Source: Sulfuritalea sp.
Lineage (GTDB): Bacteria > Pseudomonadota > Gammaproteobacteria > Burkholderiales > Rhodocyclaceae
Length of the DNA stretch: 64,000 nt
Reading direction: 5' to 3'
NCBI GenBank assembly: GCA_022842325.1
Contig: JALHPU010000008.1
Span: 62,001 to 126,000, forward strand
The translations under genes were made by a program, and so were the position numbers. The notes under the pieces are model-generated. The model had not been told where the DNA came from. It made no database searches and was given only the letters and a program-made list of their open reading frames with translations. Of the stretch, positions 30,159 to 39,548 are shown piece after piece (position 1 is the first letter of the stretch; every line of letters starts with the position of its first letter).

Positions 30159-30996
30159 AAGTTATGTCTCCGGCTGAGCCGGGGCAAAGTCGGCGTTGGC
30201 GGGACGGCGCGGGCGGCACGGCCGCGACCCGGCCCTGGTTCGCCGGCCTTCGGCGGAGGGCTCGCCAGAGTCTCGCCCGTTCGCGCGGCGCGAGGCCAAT
30301 CGATTGGCCTTGCGAAACCCAGCGCTCACCCCTTGCTGCGGGGCCGCGCCAGGCCGCTGGCCAGGGCGTGTTCGCACTACGGCGATGGAGCGCGTTGGTT
30401 TGCAATCCGGAGGGATGCAAGGCGGAGCGCGCCGGCAAGGGTTGTTCCCTTGCCAAGCGCGACAACGCGGCAGACGCCGGATTTCGAACCAACCCGAAGG
30501 GAACGCAGCGAATCGGGCGCATCGCGGCGTTGCGCGTCCCTTGTGCAGATCACTGCTCCGCGGGCCGCGCGCCTTGCGCTGCATCCCGATTCGCAATGTT
30601 CGCGCCCACCGACGTAGTGCGAACACGCCCTCACTAGCCGATGCCGATAAAGCCGGCATCGTCGTCGGACAACGCCAGCGGACATCTCCTGGCACGGCGC
30701 CTCGCCGCGGCGGCTCTCAAGGCCCTGGCCACGGCCATCCCGCCGGCGCCACCCATCCATATGCTGGACGGGAAGTTGCCGACGGCGTAATCTGACCAGG
30801 ACACGGCAAAGAATCGTCGCGTTGCGCCGGGTCGGCCAAGCGAATTTGGGAGGCACCAAATTTGATCAATTGCCTGATCGGGAGCGAAAGTTTCCGTGCG
30901 GCGACACATCAGGGGGAGACGTTGATGCTTTGTTTTCTGTCTTCTAGGCGGGCCACTTCTAGCTAGACCGCCGACGCTATGGCCAAAGGAGATGCT
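30159..30996. other. 838-bp gap rich in repeats, no supported gene
   Basis: No convincing coding sequence in either strand. It holds an AGTCGGCG-family copy (30185-30202), GC-rich sequence resembling 32.96-33.03 kb, a MITE-like inverted-repeat unit (30363-30631), a 49-codon open frame (30641-30790) without recognisable homology, and a 7-bp inverted repeat AATTTGG/CCAAATT (30843-30862). The last 150 bp become less GC-rich toward the orphan gene, suggesting the edge of a small transferred segment. Confidence 0.6.
30363..30631. repeat. MITE-like unit with inverted terminal repeats
   Basis: The 18-bp ends (AGGGCGTGTTCGCACTAC and its exact complement) are perfectly inverted, and similarity continues imperfectly inward for roughly 60 bp per arm (CGCCTTGC..., ATCCC..., TTGC...). 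The interior holds a GGCAAGGG/CCCTTGCC hairpin. No transposase is encoded and I cannot see a target-site duplication. A structured RNA or a REP-pair are alternatives. Confidence 0.55.
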
Positions 30997-31449
30997 ATGC
31001 ACCAACCGGCCGTACTTCTTGGATCCTCCACTGACATGCTCTCCAAAGCGCGGCGTGAGCTTGCAAGACTGCGCGAGGACGTGAATATCGACACGGTGTT
31101 TAATTTTTTTGTGACCGCATATCACATACAGGACTACCTTCGGGCTGACGCGCCGAAAGGAGACGTCGACGCGTTGTTGACAGATTCGGATCTCGTCGTC
31201 TGTCGGTCGATTTGTAACCAAGGCAAGCACCTCAAGGTTGACCGAAAGGCGAGTCCGGTCGGCGCGAAATTGTCGGGACGTTCAGGGGTCGCGGGTATCG
31301 GGGTGGTTGGTGAGATGGCGGTTGGTGCTGGCATCCTTTGGGATCTAACCTACGATGGCACTTCCCACGATCCAATTTCTTTGGCGGAGCGTGTGCTCGC
31401 CAAGTTGGAGGAGTTCTTTGCCGCGCACAGTATTGCGACGGGGCAGTGA
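30997..31449 (+). CDS. hypothetical protein in a lower-GC segment
   Basis: 150 residues, family not recognised. It is soluble and alpha-helical looking, with LARLREDVNIDTVFNFF, VTAYHIQDYLRADAPKG and CRSICNQGKHLKVDRKAS. A helical tail ends AERVLAKLEEFFAAHS. A strong AAAGGAG lies six bases before the chosen ATG; an ATG six codons earlier overlaps that site. Base composition is clearly less GC-rich than its neighbours and it follows a repeat-rich gap, so recent transfer is likely. I make no functional claim. Confidence 0.75.
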   Translation: MHQPAVLLGSSTDMLSKARRELARLREDVNIDTVFNFFVTAYHIQDYLRADAPKGDVDALLTDSDLVVCRSICNQGKHLKVDRKASPVGAKLSGRSGVAGIGVVGEMAVGAGILWDLTYDGTSHDPISLAERVLAKLEEFFAAHSIATGQ

Positions 31450-31543
31450 AGGCTATGTTGGGCGGCGGTCTGGCCCCACATTGTGAACGCTGGGGCTCAT
31501 AAGTAGTTCATAGGTTCAGCGATCGGAACTCTCCTCGCCGTGT

Positions 31544-31563
31544 CACCAACGCCGACTCTTGGC
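31544..31563 (-). repeat. AGTCGGCG-family copy upstream of the AHSA1 gene
   Basis: On the minus strand it reads GCCAAGAGTCGGCGTTGGTG and continues with ACACGGCGA, closely matching the bioD copy (26742 onward). It is intergenic. Confidence 0.5.
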
Positions 31564-31635
31564 GCTTCGATGCGTCCAGTTCGCTCCGGGTGTAGGCTGC
31601 GCCTTGCCCGACCCCACGAGAGAAAGAGGCCAACC

Positions 31636-32082
31636 ATGCCCACCGGAACCGTTACCCTGCACCGCGTCCTGCGCGCGCCGCCCGAGCGCATCTACCGGGC
31701 CTTCCTCGATCCCGATGCGATGGCCAAGTGGTTGCCGCCGCACGGCTTCACCGGCAAGGTGCATCACCTCGATGCGCGCGTCGGCGGCAGCTACCGGATG
31801 TCCTTCACCAACTTCAGCACCGGCGACAGCCATGCCTTCGGCGGGCAGTACCTCGAGCTGGTGCCGTTCGAGCGCATCAGGCACAGCGATGGCTTCGACG
31901 ATCCCAATCTGCCGGGCATGATGGTGACGACGATCGTCCTGCGCGCCGTGTCCTGCGGCACTGAGGTGAGCATCGTGCAGGAGGGCATCCCCGAGGCGAT
32001 CCCGACCGAGGCCTGCTACCTGGGCTGGCAGGAATCGCTGCTGCTGCTGGGCCAGCTCGTCGAGGCGGAGATTCCGGGCTGA
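31636..32082 (+). CDS. SRPBCC/AHSA1-family protein
   Basis: 148 residues with the START-like AHSA1 pattern: TLHRVLRAPPERIYRAFLDPDAMAKWLPP at the N-terminus (first 35 residues), GGQYLELVPFERIRHSD centrally, and a closing LGWQESLLLLGQLVEAEIPG helix. These proteins form a hydrophobic ligand cavity; some are Hsp90 co-factors but stand-alone bacterial members have no settled role. Start chosen at the ATG matching the domain; an upstream ATG would add about 32 unrelated residues. Confidence 0.85.
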   Translation: MPTGTVTLHRVLRAPPERIYRAFLDPDAMAKWLPPHGFTGKVHHLDARVGGSYRMSFTNFSTGDSHAFGGQYLELVPFERIRHSDGFDDPNLPGMMVTTIVLRAVSCGTEVSIVQEGIPEAIPTEACYLGWQESLLLLGQLVEAEIPG

Positions 32083-32133
32083 AGGTAAAGTTGCCGGCAT
32101 GAACTGCATGGGACGGCACGCGGCCGGCATCCA

Positions 32134-32961
<828 letters not shown>

Positions 32962-32996
32962 GTGTGTCTGCGGCCGAGCCGGAGGCGGTAGCCCTG

Positions 32997-33020
32997 GCAG
33001 TCGGCGCTGGCGGCACGGCG
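32997..33020 (+). repeat. AGTCGGCG-family copy after cobB
   Basis: GCAGTCGGCGCTGGCGGCACGGC matches the family core and is followed directly by a GGCCGGC/GCCGGCC hairpin. It resembles the 30.18 kb copy over a wider stretch. Confidence 0.5.
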
Positions 33021-33029
33021 ACAGGCGTC

Positions 33030-33047
33030 GGCCGGCTGAAGCCGGCC
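33030..33047. terminator. REP-like hairpin between cobB and folA
   Basis: A 7-bp GGCCGGC/GCCGGCC stem with TGAA loop lies between two convergent genes. It may terminate transcription from one or both sides or be a REP-type element. Confidence 0.5.
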
Positions 33048-33061
33048 CTACGGTACGGCGC

Positions 33062-33556
33062 TCAGCGCCGCTGGTAGGTGACGAAGGCGTAGCCGAGGCC
33101 GGCCTCGTGCTGGCCGGTTTCGCGCGCGGCCTCGCGCCACTGCTGCGGGTCGATGACGGGGAAATGCGTGTCGCCGTCGAATGCGGCAGCGATCTCGGTC
33201 AGTTGCAGGCGGTCGGCCAGCGGCAGCGCCGCGGCATAAAGCTCGGCGCCGCCGATGACGAAGGCTTCGTCGCCATCCGCCGCGGCGATGGCGGCCGGCA
33301 GCGAGTTGACGACCGTGGCGCCCGCCGCACGAAAGTCGGCGTTGCGCGTGACGACGATGTTCTGCCGCCCGGGCAGCGGGCGGAATGTTTCCGGCAGCGA
33401 TTCCCAGGTCTTGCGCCCCATGATCACGGCATGGCCGGTGGTCAGCGCCTTGAAATGCCTGAGGTCGGCCGGCAGGTGCCAGGGCAGGCGGTTGCCGATG
33501 CCGATCACGCCATTCCTGGCGACGGCGGCGATCAGGGTCAGGAGGGTCCTGGGCAT
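33062..33556 (-). CDS. folA: dihydrofolate reductase
   Basis: 164 residues, the normal DHFR size. It has NGVIGIGNRLPWHLPADLRHF near 14-34, VIMGRKTWESLP, and FVIGGAELYAAALPLADR. It reduces dihydrofolate with NADPH, regenerating the cofactor consumed by ThyA (encoded about 15 kb away). It starts 10 bp after the glgA stop on the same strand, so it is probably read through from glgA. A longer upstream frame lies inside glgA. Confidence 0.96.
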   Translation of the reverse strand: MPRTLLTLIAAVARNGVIGIGNRLPWHLPADLRHFKALTTGHAVIMGRKTWESLPETFRPLPGRQNIVVTRNADFRAAGATVVNSLPAAIAAADGDEAFVIGGAELYAAALPLADRLQLTEIAAAFDGDTHFPVIDPQQWREAARETGQHEAGLGYAFVTYQRR

Positions 33557-33566
33557 GGCAGGGCGT

Positions 33567-35003
33567 TCAGGACAGGAGCTTCTGGTACAGCTCGGCATAG
33601 TGCCCGGCGGCATCCTGCCAGCTCGAATCGCGCGCCATGCCGCGCCGTTGCAGCTTGCGCCAAAGGACGGGATCGCGCCAGGCCAGGGTGGCGCGGTGCA
33701 CCGCCTGCAGCAGGGCTTCGGCGGTGGCGGGCCCGAACACAAAGCCATTGCCGCGCCGCGCGTCGGTGGCGTCGATCACGGTGTCCGCCAGGCCGCCGGT
33801 GGCGCGCACCACCGGCGGCGTACCGTAGCGCAGGCTGTAGAGCTGGTTGAGGCCGCAGGGCTCGAAGCGCGAGGGCATCAGGAAAATGTCGGCGCCGGCT
33901 TCGATGCGGTGGGCGAGCGCTTCGTCGAAGCCGATGACGACCGCGCACTGCGCCTTGTGCTTGTGCGCCAGCGCCTTCCAGGCGTGTTCCAGCTCGTGGC
34001 TGCCGCTGCCGAGGACGACCAGTTGCGCCGGCAGCTTGAGCAGTTGCGGCGCCACTTCCAGCAGCAGATCGAGTCCCTTCTGTTCCGTGAGCCGGCTGAC
34101 CACGCCCAGCAGCGGCAGGTCGTCGCGCTGCTCGAGGCCCAGTTCCTGCTGCAGCGCAGCCTTGTTCGCCGCCTTGTGTTCGAGGCGGCGGCTGCTGTAG
34201 GTCTGGCGGAGATGGCGATCGGTGGCCGGGTTCCATTCCCGGGTGTCGATGCCGTTGAGGATGCCGGAGAGGTCTTGCGCGCGGTGCCGCAGCAGGCCGG
34301 CCATGCCCATGCCTTCCTCGTCGGTCTGGATTTCGCGGGCGTAGGTCGGGCTCACCGTGGTGATGGCATCGGCATGCTGGAGGCCGGCCTTGAGGAAGGA
34401 CAGATAGCCGTAATATTCCACGCCGTCGATGTTCCAGGCCGCGTCCGGCAGCCCCAGCTCGAACAGCGAGGCGTGGTCGAACAAGCCCTGGAAGGCCAGG
34501 TTGTGCACGGTGAACAGGGATTTCGCCTGGCCCCCCGGCAGATAATGCAGATAGGCGGCGGCGAGCCCGGTTTGCCAGTCATGGCAGTGCACTATGTCGG
34601 GCTGCCAGTCGACCGTGCTGGATGTCGAGCCGAGCCAGGCGGCGACGCGCGATAGCAGGCCGAAGCGCAGATGGTTGTCGAGCCAGTCGCGGCCTTCGGG
34701 GCCGAGGTAGGGGTTGCCCGGGCGGCCGTAGTAATGCGGATAGTCGACCAGCAGCAGCGGCGTGCCGTCGGGTGCCGTCGCCTGCTTCAGGCCCGGCGAC
34801 GGCAGCAGGCCATTGAGCCAGCGCGGCCGGGCGATTTCCTCGGCGTCGGGAAAACTCTTCGACAATGCCGGATAGGCCGGCACCAGCACGCGGACGTCAT
34901 GGTCCAGTGCGCGCAGCGCCGCCGGCAAGGCGCCGGCGACGTCGCCGAGGCCGCCGGTCTTGACCCAGGGTGCCATTTCCGAGGTGGCGAACAGAACCTT
35001 CAT
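33567..35003 (-). CDS. glgA: glycogen synthase (ADP-glucose)
   Basis: 478 residues, standard bacterial GlgA (GT5). It has the KTGGLGDVAGALP ADP-glucose loop (14-26), NGIDTREWNPATD, and the C-terminal SRFEPCGLNQLYSLRYGT site. It elongates alpha-1,4-glucan from ADP-glucose made by GlgC. The chosen start matches the family; an in-frame ATG lies two codons upstream. It follows pgi on the same strand after 109 bp. Confidence 0.97.
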   Translation of the reverse strand: MKVLFATSEMAPWVKTGGLGDVAGALPAALRALDHDVRVLVPAYPALSKSFPDAEEIARPRWLNGLLPSPGLKQATAPDGTPLLLVDYPHYYGRPGNPYLGPEGRDWLDNHLRFGLLSRVAAWLGSTSSTVDWQPDIVHCHDWQTGLAAAYLHYLPGGQAKSLFTVHNLAFQGLFDHASLFELGLPDAAWNIDGVEYYGYLSFLKAGLQHADAITTVSPTYAREIQTDEEGMGMAGLLRHRAQDLSGILNGIDTREWNPATDRHLRQTYSSRRLEHKAANKAALQQELGLEQRDDLPLLGVVSRLTEQKGLDLLLEVAPQLLKLPAQLVVLGSGSHELEHAWKALAHKHKAQCAVVIGFDEALAHRIEAGADIFLMPSRFEPCGLNQLYSLRYGTPPVVRATGGLADTVIDATDARRGNGFVFGPATAEALLQAVHRATLAWRDPVLWRKLQRRGMARDSSWQDAAGHYAELYQKLLS

Positions 35004-35018
35004 GGGCATTCCCCCCAC

Positions 35019-35039
35019 CCCCCTTGCCGAGCAAGGGGG
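35019..35039. repeat. hairpin of the G-rich repeat family in the glgA leader
   Basis: A 9-bp stem CCCCCTTGC/GCAAGGGGG with CGA loop. On the minus strand it is followed by TGGGGGGAATG, resembling the tail of the 41.6 kb copy. It sits just upstream of the glgA start and could affect its translation. Confidence 0.5.
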
Positions 35040-35112
35040 TGATGAGTGTTCGCCGCGTTGCGGCTCCGTGGTTCTGACTTGCCCTGCCTTGGGGCGGCCC
35101 GGCGGCAGGGCT

Positions 35113-36750
35113 TCACGGCTTGCAGGCCTCGATCAGCCCCGCGGTCGAGCTGTCGAGCCCGCCGGTTGCCGTCCTGCCCTCGATGATCGGCAGCAGGCGG
35201 TTGGCGAGTTGCTTGCCGTACTCGACGCCCCACTGGTCGAAGGGATTGATGTCCCAGATCACGCTCTGGACGAAGACCTTGTGTTCGTAGAGCGCCAGCA
35301 GCGCGCCCAGCGTGTGGGGGTCGAGGCGCGGCAGCAGCAGCGTGGTCGACGGCTGGTTACCGGGAAAGCTGCGGTAGGGCGCGAGCAGGGCGACCTGTTC
35401 GGGGCTCATGCCGCCCGCCGCGAGTTCGGCCGTGATTTCGGCCAGCGGCTTGCCGCGCATCAGGGCTTCGCTCTGGGCGAAGCAGTTCGCCAGCAGCTTC
35501 TGGTGGTGTCCGGGCAGGTCGAAGTCGGGTTGTTTGCAGGCGATGAACTCGCAGGGGATCAGGCGGCGGCCCTGGTGAATCAGCTGGTAGAAGGCATGCT
35601 GGCCGTTGGTGCCGGCTTCGCCCCAGAGGATCGGTGCCGTGGCGCATTCCAGCGGCAGCCCTTGCCGGTCCACCTGTTTGCCGTTGGATTCCATTTCAAG
35701 TTGCTGCAGATAGCGCGGCAGCAGGCCCAGCGACTGGCTGTAGGGCAGCAGCGCACGGTTGTCGGCGCCGAGGAAATTGCTGTTCCAGATTTCCAGCAGC
35801 GCCAGCAGGCCGGGCAGATTCTCGGCCGGCGGTGCGGCAAAGAAATGCTGGTCCATGGCGTGGGCGCCGGCCAGCAGCTTGCGGAAATTATCGAAGCCGA
35901 CCGCCAGCACCAGCGGCAGGCCGATCGCCGACCACAGCGAGTAGCGGCCGCCGACCCAGTCCCAGAAGGCGAAGGCGTTCTCCGGGTCGATGCCGAAGCG
36001 GGCGACCTCGGCGAGGTTGGTCGACACCGCGACGAAGTGCCTGGCCACCGCTGCTTCGCCCAGTGACTGTACCAGCCAGTGGCGCGCCGAGGCGGCGTTC
36101 TGCATGGTCTCCTGGGTGGTAAAGGTCTTGCTGGCGACGACGAACAGCGTGGTGCGCGGCTGCAGCGTCGCCAGCACGGTGGCGAGGTCGGCGCCATCGA
36201 GGTTGGCGACATAATGCACGCGGATGTCCGGGTGCCGATAGGCGGCCAGCGCCTGGGTGGCCATGCGCGGTCCGAGGTCGGAGCCGCCGATGCCGATGTT
36301 GACCACGTCGCTGATCGGCTCGCCGGTGGCGCCGCGCCAGTGGCGGCCGTGGATCTCGGCGGCGAAGCGCTGCATGCGCTCGAGTTCGTGATGCACCGCC
36401 GGCATCACGTCGTGGCCGGCATGCAGGATAGGCCCCTTGCCTGCCGGATGGCGCAGCGCGACATGCAGCGCGGCGCGGCCTTCGGTGTGGTTGATCGCCT
36501 CGCCGGCACGCATGCGCGCGATCCAGCCCGCAACGTCGGCGGCGTGCCAGAGTTCGTGCAGCAGCCCCATGGTTTCCGGCGTCACGCGCTGCTTGGAATA
36601 GTCCAGCAGCCAGTCGTTCCAGCAGACCGAGAAACGCGAAAAGCGCCGCGGGTCGGCGGCGAACAGCTCGCGCAGGTGCGTGTCGCACAGGCTGCCGGCC
36701 GAGCCGGACAGCGCATTCCAGACGGTGCGGACGGCGGGCTTCATGGCCAT
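35113..36750 (-). CDS. pgi: glucose-6-phosphate isomerase
   Basis: 545 residues, full length. It has [19 protein letters not shown] near 150, [34 protein letters not shown], and the active-site [12 protein letters not shown] and VEYGKQLA. It interconverts glucose-6-P and fructose-6-P, linking glycogen turnover to glycolysis. Start MAMKP chosen; a second ATG is two codons in. The 106-bp repeat copy 2 ends seven bases upstream of it. The same open frame extends into that repeat but the added residues are repeat-derived. Confidence 0.97.
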   Translation of the reverse strand: MAMKPAVRTVWNALSGSAGSLCDTHLRELFAADPRRFSRFSVCWNDWLLDYSKQRVTPETMGLLHELWHAADVAGWIARMRAGEAINHTEGRAALHVALRHPAGKGPILHAGHDVMPAVHHELERMQRFAAEIHGRHWRGATGEPISDVVNIGIGGSDLGPRMATQALAAYRHPDIRVHYVANLDGADLATVLATLQPRTTLFVVASKTFTTQETMQNAASARHWLVQSLGEAAVARHFVAVSTNLAEVARFGIDPENAFAFWDWVGGRYSLWSAIGLPLVLAVGFDNFRKLLAGAHAMDQHFFAAPPAENLPGLLALLEIWNSNFLGADNRALLPYSQSLGLLPRYLQQLEMESNGKQVDRQGLPLECATAPILWGEAGTNGQHAFYQLIHQGRRLIPCEFIACKQPDFDLPGHHQKLLANCFAQSEALMRGKPLAEITAELAAGGMSPEQVALLAPYRSFPGNQPSTTLLLPRLDPHTLGALLALYEHKVFVQSVIWDINPFDQWGVEYGKQLANRLLPIIEGRTATGGLDSSTAGLIEACKP

Positions 36751-36756
36751 GGATAC

Positions 36757-36862
36757 CGTGAAATACATGAATAAGCGCGCCGTGTAAGGTACGAGCGTAG
36801 CGAGCCAACTGAAAGCCTCCCCGTGAGGGGAGGATGGGAGGGGCGGGCCCACTTGCCAGCTT
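36757..36862 (-). repeat. 106-bp leader repeat, copy 2 (before pgi)
   Basis: Reverse-complement partner of 27792-27897, the same length and the same orientation relative to the gene it precedes. It contains the CCTCCCC/GGGGAGG hairpin (36816-36833) and the CGAGCGTAGCGAGCC box (36792-36806). Confidence 0.75.
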
Positions 36863-36921
36863 TTGGCGAACCGACGGCGAGGGATTTCATTATTCGGGTT
36901 GGGTCATCGGAGCTATGGGCG

Positions 36922-39477
36922 CTACAGCCAGAGCATCATGCCCATCTCGAAGGGATGGGTCAGCAGCGGGTGGGTGGGAAACATCCTGACGCGATACTCC
37001 ATCTTGCCGCACTGGTCGAGTGTCAGCTCGCGGGCGAACAGGTGCTCGCCATTTTCCAGCGGCCCCTGGTGCTGCAGTTCATAGCGCCGGGCCCTGGCCG
37101 TGGTGGGTTCGCCGGGGCGGGTGAACACCAGTTCCACGGTCAGGTCCGCCGGCGTCAGGCCGTCGAGCTGGACCGCAATCTCGAAGCGCAGGGTTGCACC
37201 GTAGCCGATGCGCGGCACGGCCTGATCGAGCCGGCGCATGCCGATGCGCGGCCAGGCGGCGCGGATCCGCGCCTTCCATGCGGCGACGTCGCGCGCGCCG
37301 GAAAAACCGTCGGCGGAATACCTGCGCCACTGTTCGGCGGCCGGCGAATAGAATTTCTCGGTGTATTCGGTGAGCATGCGCTGCATGTTGAAGCGCGGCA
37401 TGATCGAAGCGATCGACGCCTTGGCCATCGCCACCCAGTCCGGCGAATAGCCGAGCGAGGTGTTGCGGTAGTACATGGGAATGACACTGTCCTGGAGCAG
37501 TTCGTACAGCGTGCGCGCCTCGTCGCCGTCGCGCTCGGCCGGGTCGAGGCCTTCGGCCGCCGGTTTGATGGCCCAGCCGTTCTTGCCGTCGTAGCCTTCG
37601 CCCCACCAGCCGTCGAGCACCGAGAGGTTGATGGCGCCGTTGATCGCGGCCTTCATGCCCGAGGTGCCGGAGGCTTCCAGCGGATAGATCGGATTGTTGA
37701 GCCAGACATCGACGCCGGCCACCATGCGCCGCGCCAGGTGCAGGTCGTAACCTTCCACCAGCAGCAGGCGGCCCTCGAACTCGCGCTTGCGCGAGAGCTC
37801 GGCGATCTGGCGGATCAGTTCGCGGCCAGGCTCGTCGGCCGGGTGGGCCTTGCCGGCAAAAATGAACAGCACCGGGCGCTGCGCATCGGCAATGATTTCG
37901 CGCAGCCAGTCGAGGTTGTTGAACAGCAGGGTGGCCCGTTTGTAGGTGGCGAAGCGCCGGGCGAAGCCGATGGTCAGCACGGTCGGGTTGGCCGGGTCGG
38001 CGCCGCGCAGGACGCGGTCCAGGTGCGCTTCCGAGCCCTGGTTGCGCAAATGCTGCTGGCGCACCCGGCTGCGCACCAGGTGAAGCAGCTGGGCTTTCAG
38101 CGACTGGCGGATGCTCCAGAAGATCTGGTCGGGGATGCGATGCACGCCGTCCCAGCAGCTCTGGTCGGTAAGCCGATGCTGCCAGCCGAGCCCGAGATGG
38201 CGGTCGAAGGTTTCGTACCAGTCGGTGGCGAGAAAGGTCGGCACATGCACCGCGTTGGTGACGTAATCCATCGGATTTTCGGGCGCCGTGACCTGCGGCC
38301 ACATGTCGGCGCAGATGCGTGCCGAGACCTCGCCATGGATGCGCGACACGCCGTTGTGAAAGCGTGAACCGCGCAGCGCCAGCGCCGTCATGTTGAATTC
38401 GCCACCGGCGTTGCCGACGCGGCCCATGCCGAGCAGGTGGTCGCGATCGAGCCCGGTCGCCTTGCAGAAGTCGCTGAAGTAGTGCATCACCATGTCGTCG
38501 GCGAAGTGGTCGTGACCGGCCGGTACCGGCGTGTGGGTAGTGAACACGGTACTGGCGGCCGCCGCTTCCAGCGCCGCGGCAAAGGACATGTCCTGGCCGA
38601 TCAGGTTGCGAATGCGTTCCAGCACCAGGAAGGCGGCATGGCCTTCGTTGATGTGCCACACCGTCGGGCGCAGCCCGAGTGCGTTGAGCGCCCGCGCGCC
38701 GCCGACGCCGAGCAGGATTTCCTGCTCGATGCGCGTGCGCCGGTCGCCGCCGTAAAGTTGATGCGCGATGCCGCGATCGGCTTCGCTGTTCTCCTCGAGA
38801 TCGGTGTCGAGCAGGTAAAGGCTGTTGTTGCCGACGCGGGCGCGCCAGATGCGGACCCACACCAGGCGCCCCGGGAAATCGACGCCGACGCGCATTTCGC
38901 CGCCATCCTCGCCATGCATCAGTTCGATCGGCATGTCCTCGAAATCGTTGTCGCCGTAATGGGCGGTCTGGCGGCCCTCGCGATCGATGGACTGGCGGAA
39001 ATAACCCTGGCGGTAGAGCAGGCCGACGGCAACAAAGGGCAGGCGCAGGTCGGAGGCGCCCTTGCAGTGGTCGCCGGCGAGGATGCCGAGGCCGCCGGAA
39101 TAGATCGGCAGGCTTTCATGAAAGCCGAACTCGGCGCAGAAATAGGCGATCAGGTCGCTACTCTGCAGCGGCGGCTTGCCCGGCAGCTCGAGCCTGGGTT
39201 CGGCGTGATAGGAATCGAAGGCCGACAGCACCCGGTTCATGGTGCCGAGGAAGATCGGATCGTCGGCGGCCTCGTTGATGCGCTTCTGGTCGATGCGCTT
39301 GAGGAAGGCCTTCGGGCTGTGATGCACGGCGCGCCAGAGGCCGGCGCTGAGCCGGGCGAACAGCGAACGGGTCGGTCGGTCCCAGCTGTACCAGAGGTTG
39401 TTGGCGAGTTCGTCGAGCCGTGCCAGGCGCGGCGGGATGCGGGGATTGATTTCTAGCTGATAGCGGGTGCCGGGCAT
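36922..39477 (-). CDS. glgP: alpha-glucan (glycogen) phosphorylase, short-type GT35
   Basis: 851 residues. It matches the alpha-glucan phosphorylase branch with N-terminal DUF3417-like part (LARLDELANNLWYSWDRPT). It has IYSGGLGILAGDHCKGASD, the GFARRFATYKRATLLF phosphate site, and PLP lysine in SGTSGMKAAINGAINL. It releases glucose-1-P from glucan ends. It lies downstream of the GH57 genes on the same strand and upstream of pgi. Substrate range may include maltodextrin rather than only glycogen. Confidence 0.93.
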   Translation of the reverse strand: MPGTRYQLEINPRIPPRLARLDELANNLWYSWDRPTRSLFARLSAGLWRAVHHSPKAFLKRIDQKRINEAADDPIFLGTMNRVLSAFDSYHAEPRLELPGKPPLQSSDLIAYFCAEFGFHESLPIYSGGLGILAGDHCKGASDLRLPFVAVGLLYRQGYFRQSIDREGRQTAHYGDNDFEDMPIELMHGEDGGEMRVGVDFPGRLVWVRIWRARVGNNSLYLLDTDLEENSEADRGIAHQLYGGDRRTRIEQEILLGVGGARALNALGLRPTVWHINEGHAAFLVLERIRNLIGQDMSFAAALEAAAASTVFTTHTPVPAGHDHFADDMVMHYFSDFCKATGLDRDHLLGMGRVGNAGGEFNMTALALRGSRFHNGVSRIHGEVSARICADMWPQVTAPENPMDYVTNAVHVPTFLATDWYETFDRHLGLGWQHRLTDQSCWDGVHRIPDQIFWSIRQSLKAQLLHLVRSRVRQQHLRNQGSEAHLDRVLRGADPANPTVLTIGFARRFATYKRATLLFNNLDWLREIIADAQRPVLFIFAGKAHPADEPGRELIRQIAELSRKREFEGRLLLVEGYDLHLARRMVAGVDVWLNNPIYPLEASGTSGMKAAINGAINLSVLDGWWGEGYDGKNGWAIKPAAEGLDPAERDGDEARTLYELLQDSVIPMYYRNTSLGYSPDWVAMAKASIASIMPRFNMQRMLTEYTEKFYSPAAEQWRRYSADGFSGARDVAAWKARIRAAWPRIGMRRLDQAVPRIGYGATLRFEIAVQLDGLTPADLTVELVFTRPGEPTTARARRYELQHQGPLENGEHLFARELTLDQCGKMEYRVRMFPTHPLLTHPFEMGMMLWL

Positions 39478-39548
39478 GATATTGGGCGCTGACGAGGTGG
39501 GAGGCGGGGTTGAGTCGGGGCTGAGTCGGGGTCGAGTTTGGGTTAATT

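Noticed and set aside
30465..30500. T-arm-like GGTTCGAAATCC on the minus strand, suggesting a tRNA
   Set aside because: No acceptor, D or anticodon stem can be drawn around it; it is part of the MITE-like unit.
30641..30790. 49-codon open frame (MPIKPASSSDNASGHLL...) in the repeat-rich gap
   Set aside because: No ribosome site or recognisable family; composition resembles translated repeat. It could be a gene remnant but I cannot support it.
39480..39545. Short tandem run (GAGTCGGG repeated about three times) upstream of glgP
   Set aside because: Only two to three degenerate units of about 10 bases; too short to call a repeat array or regulator site.
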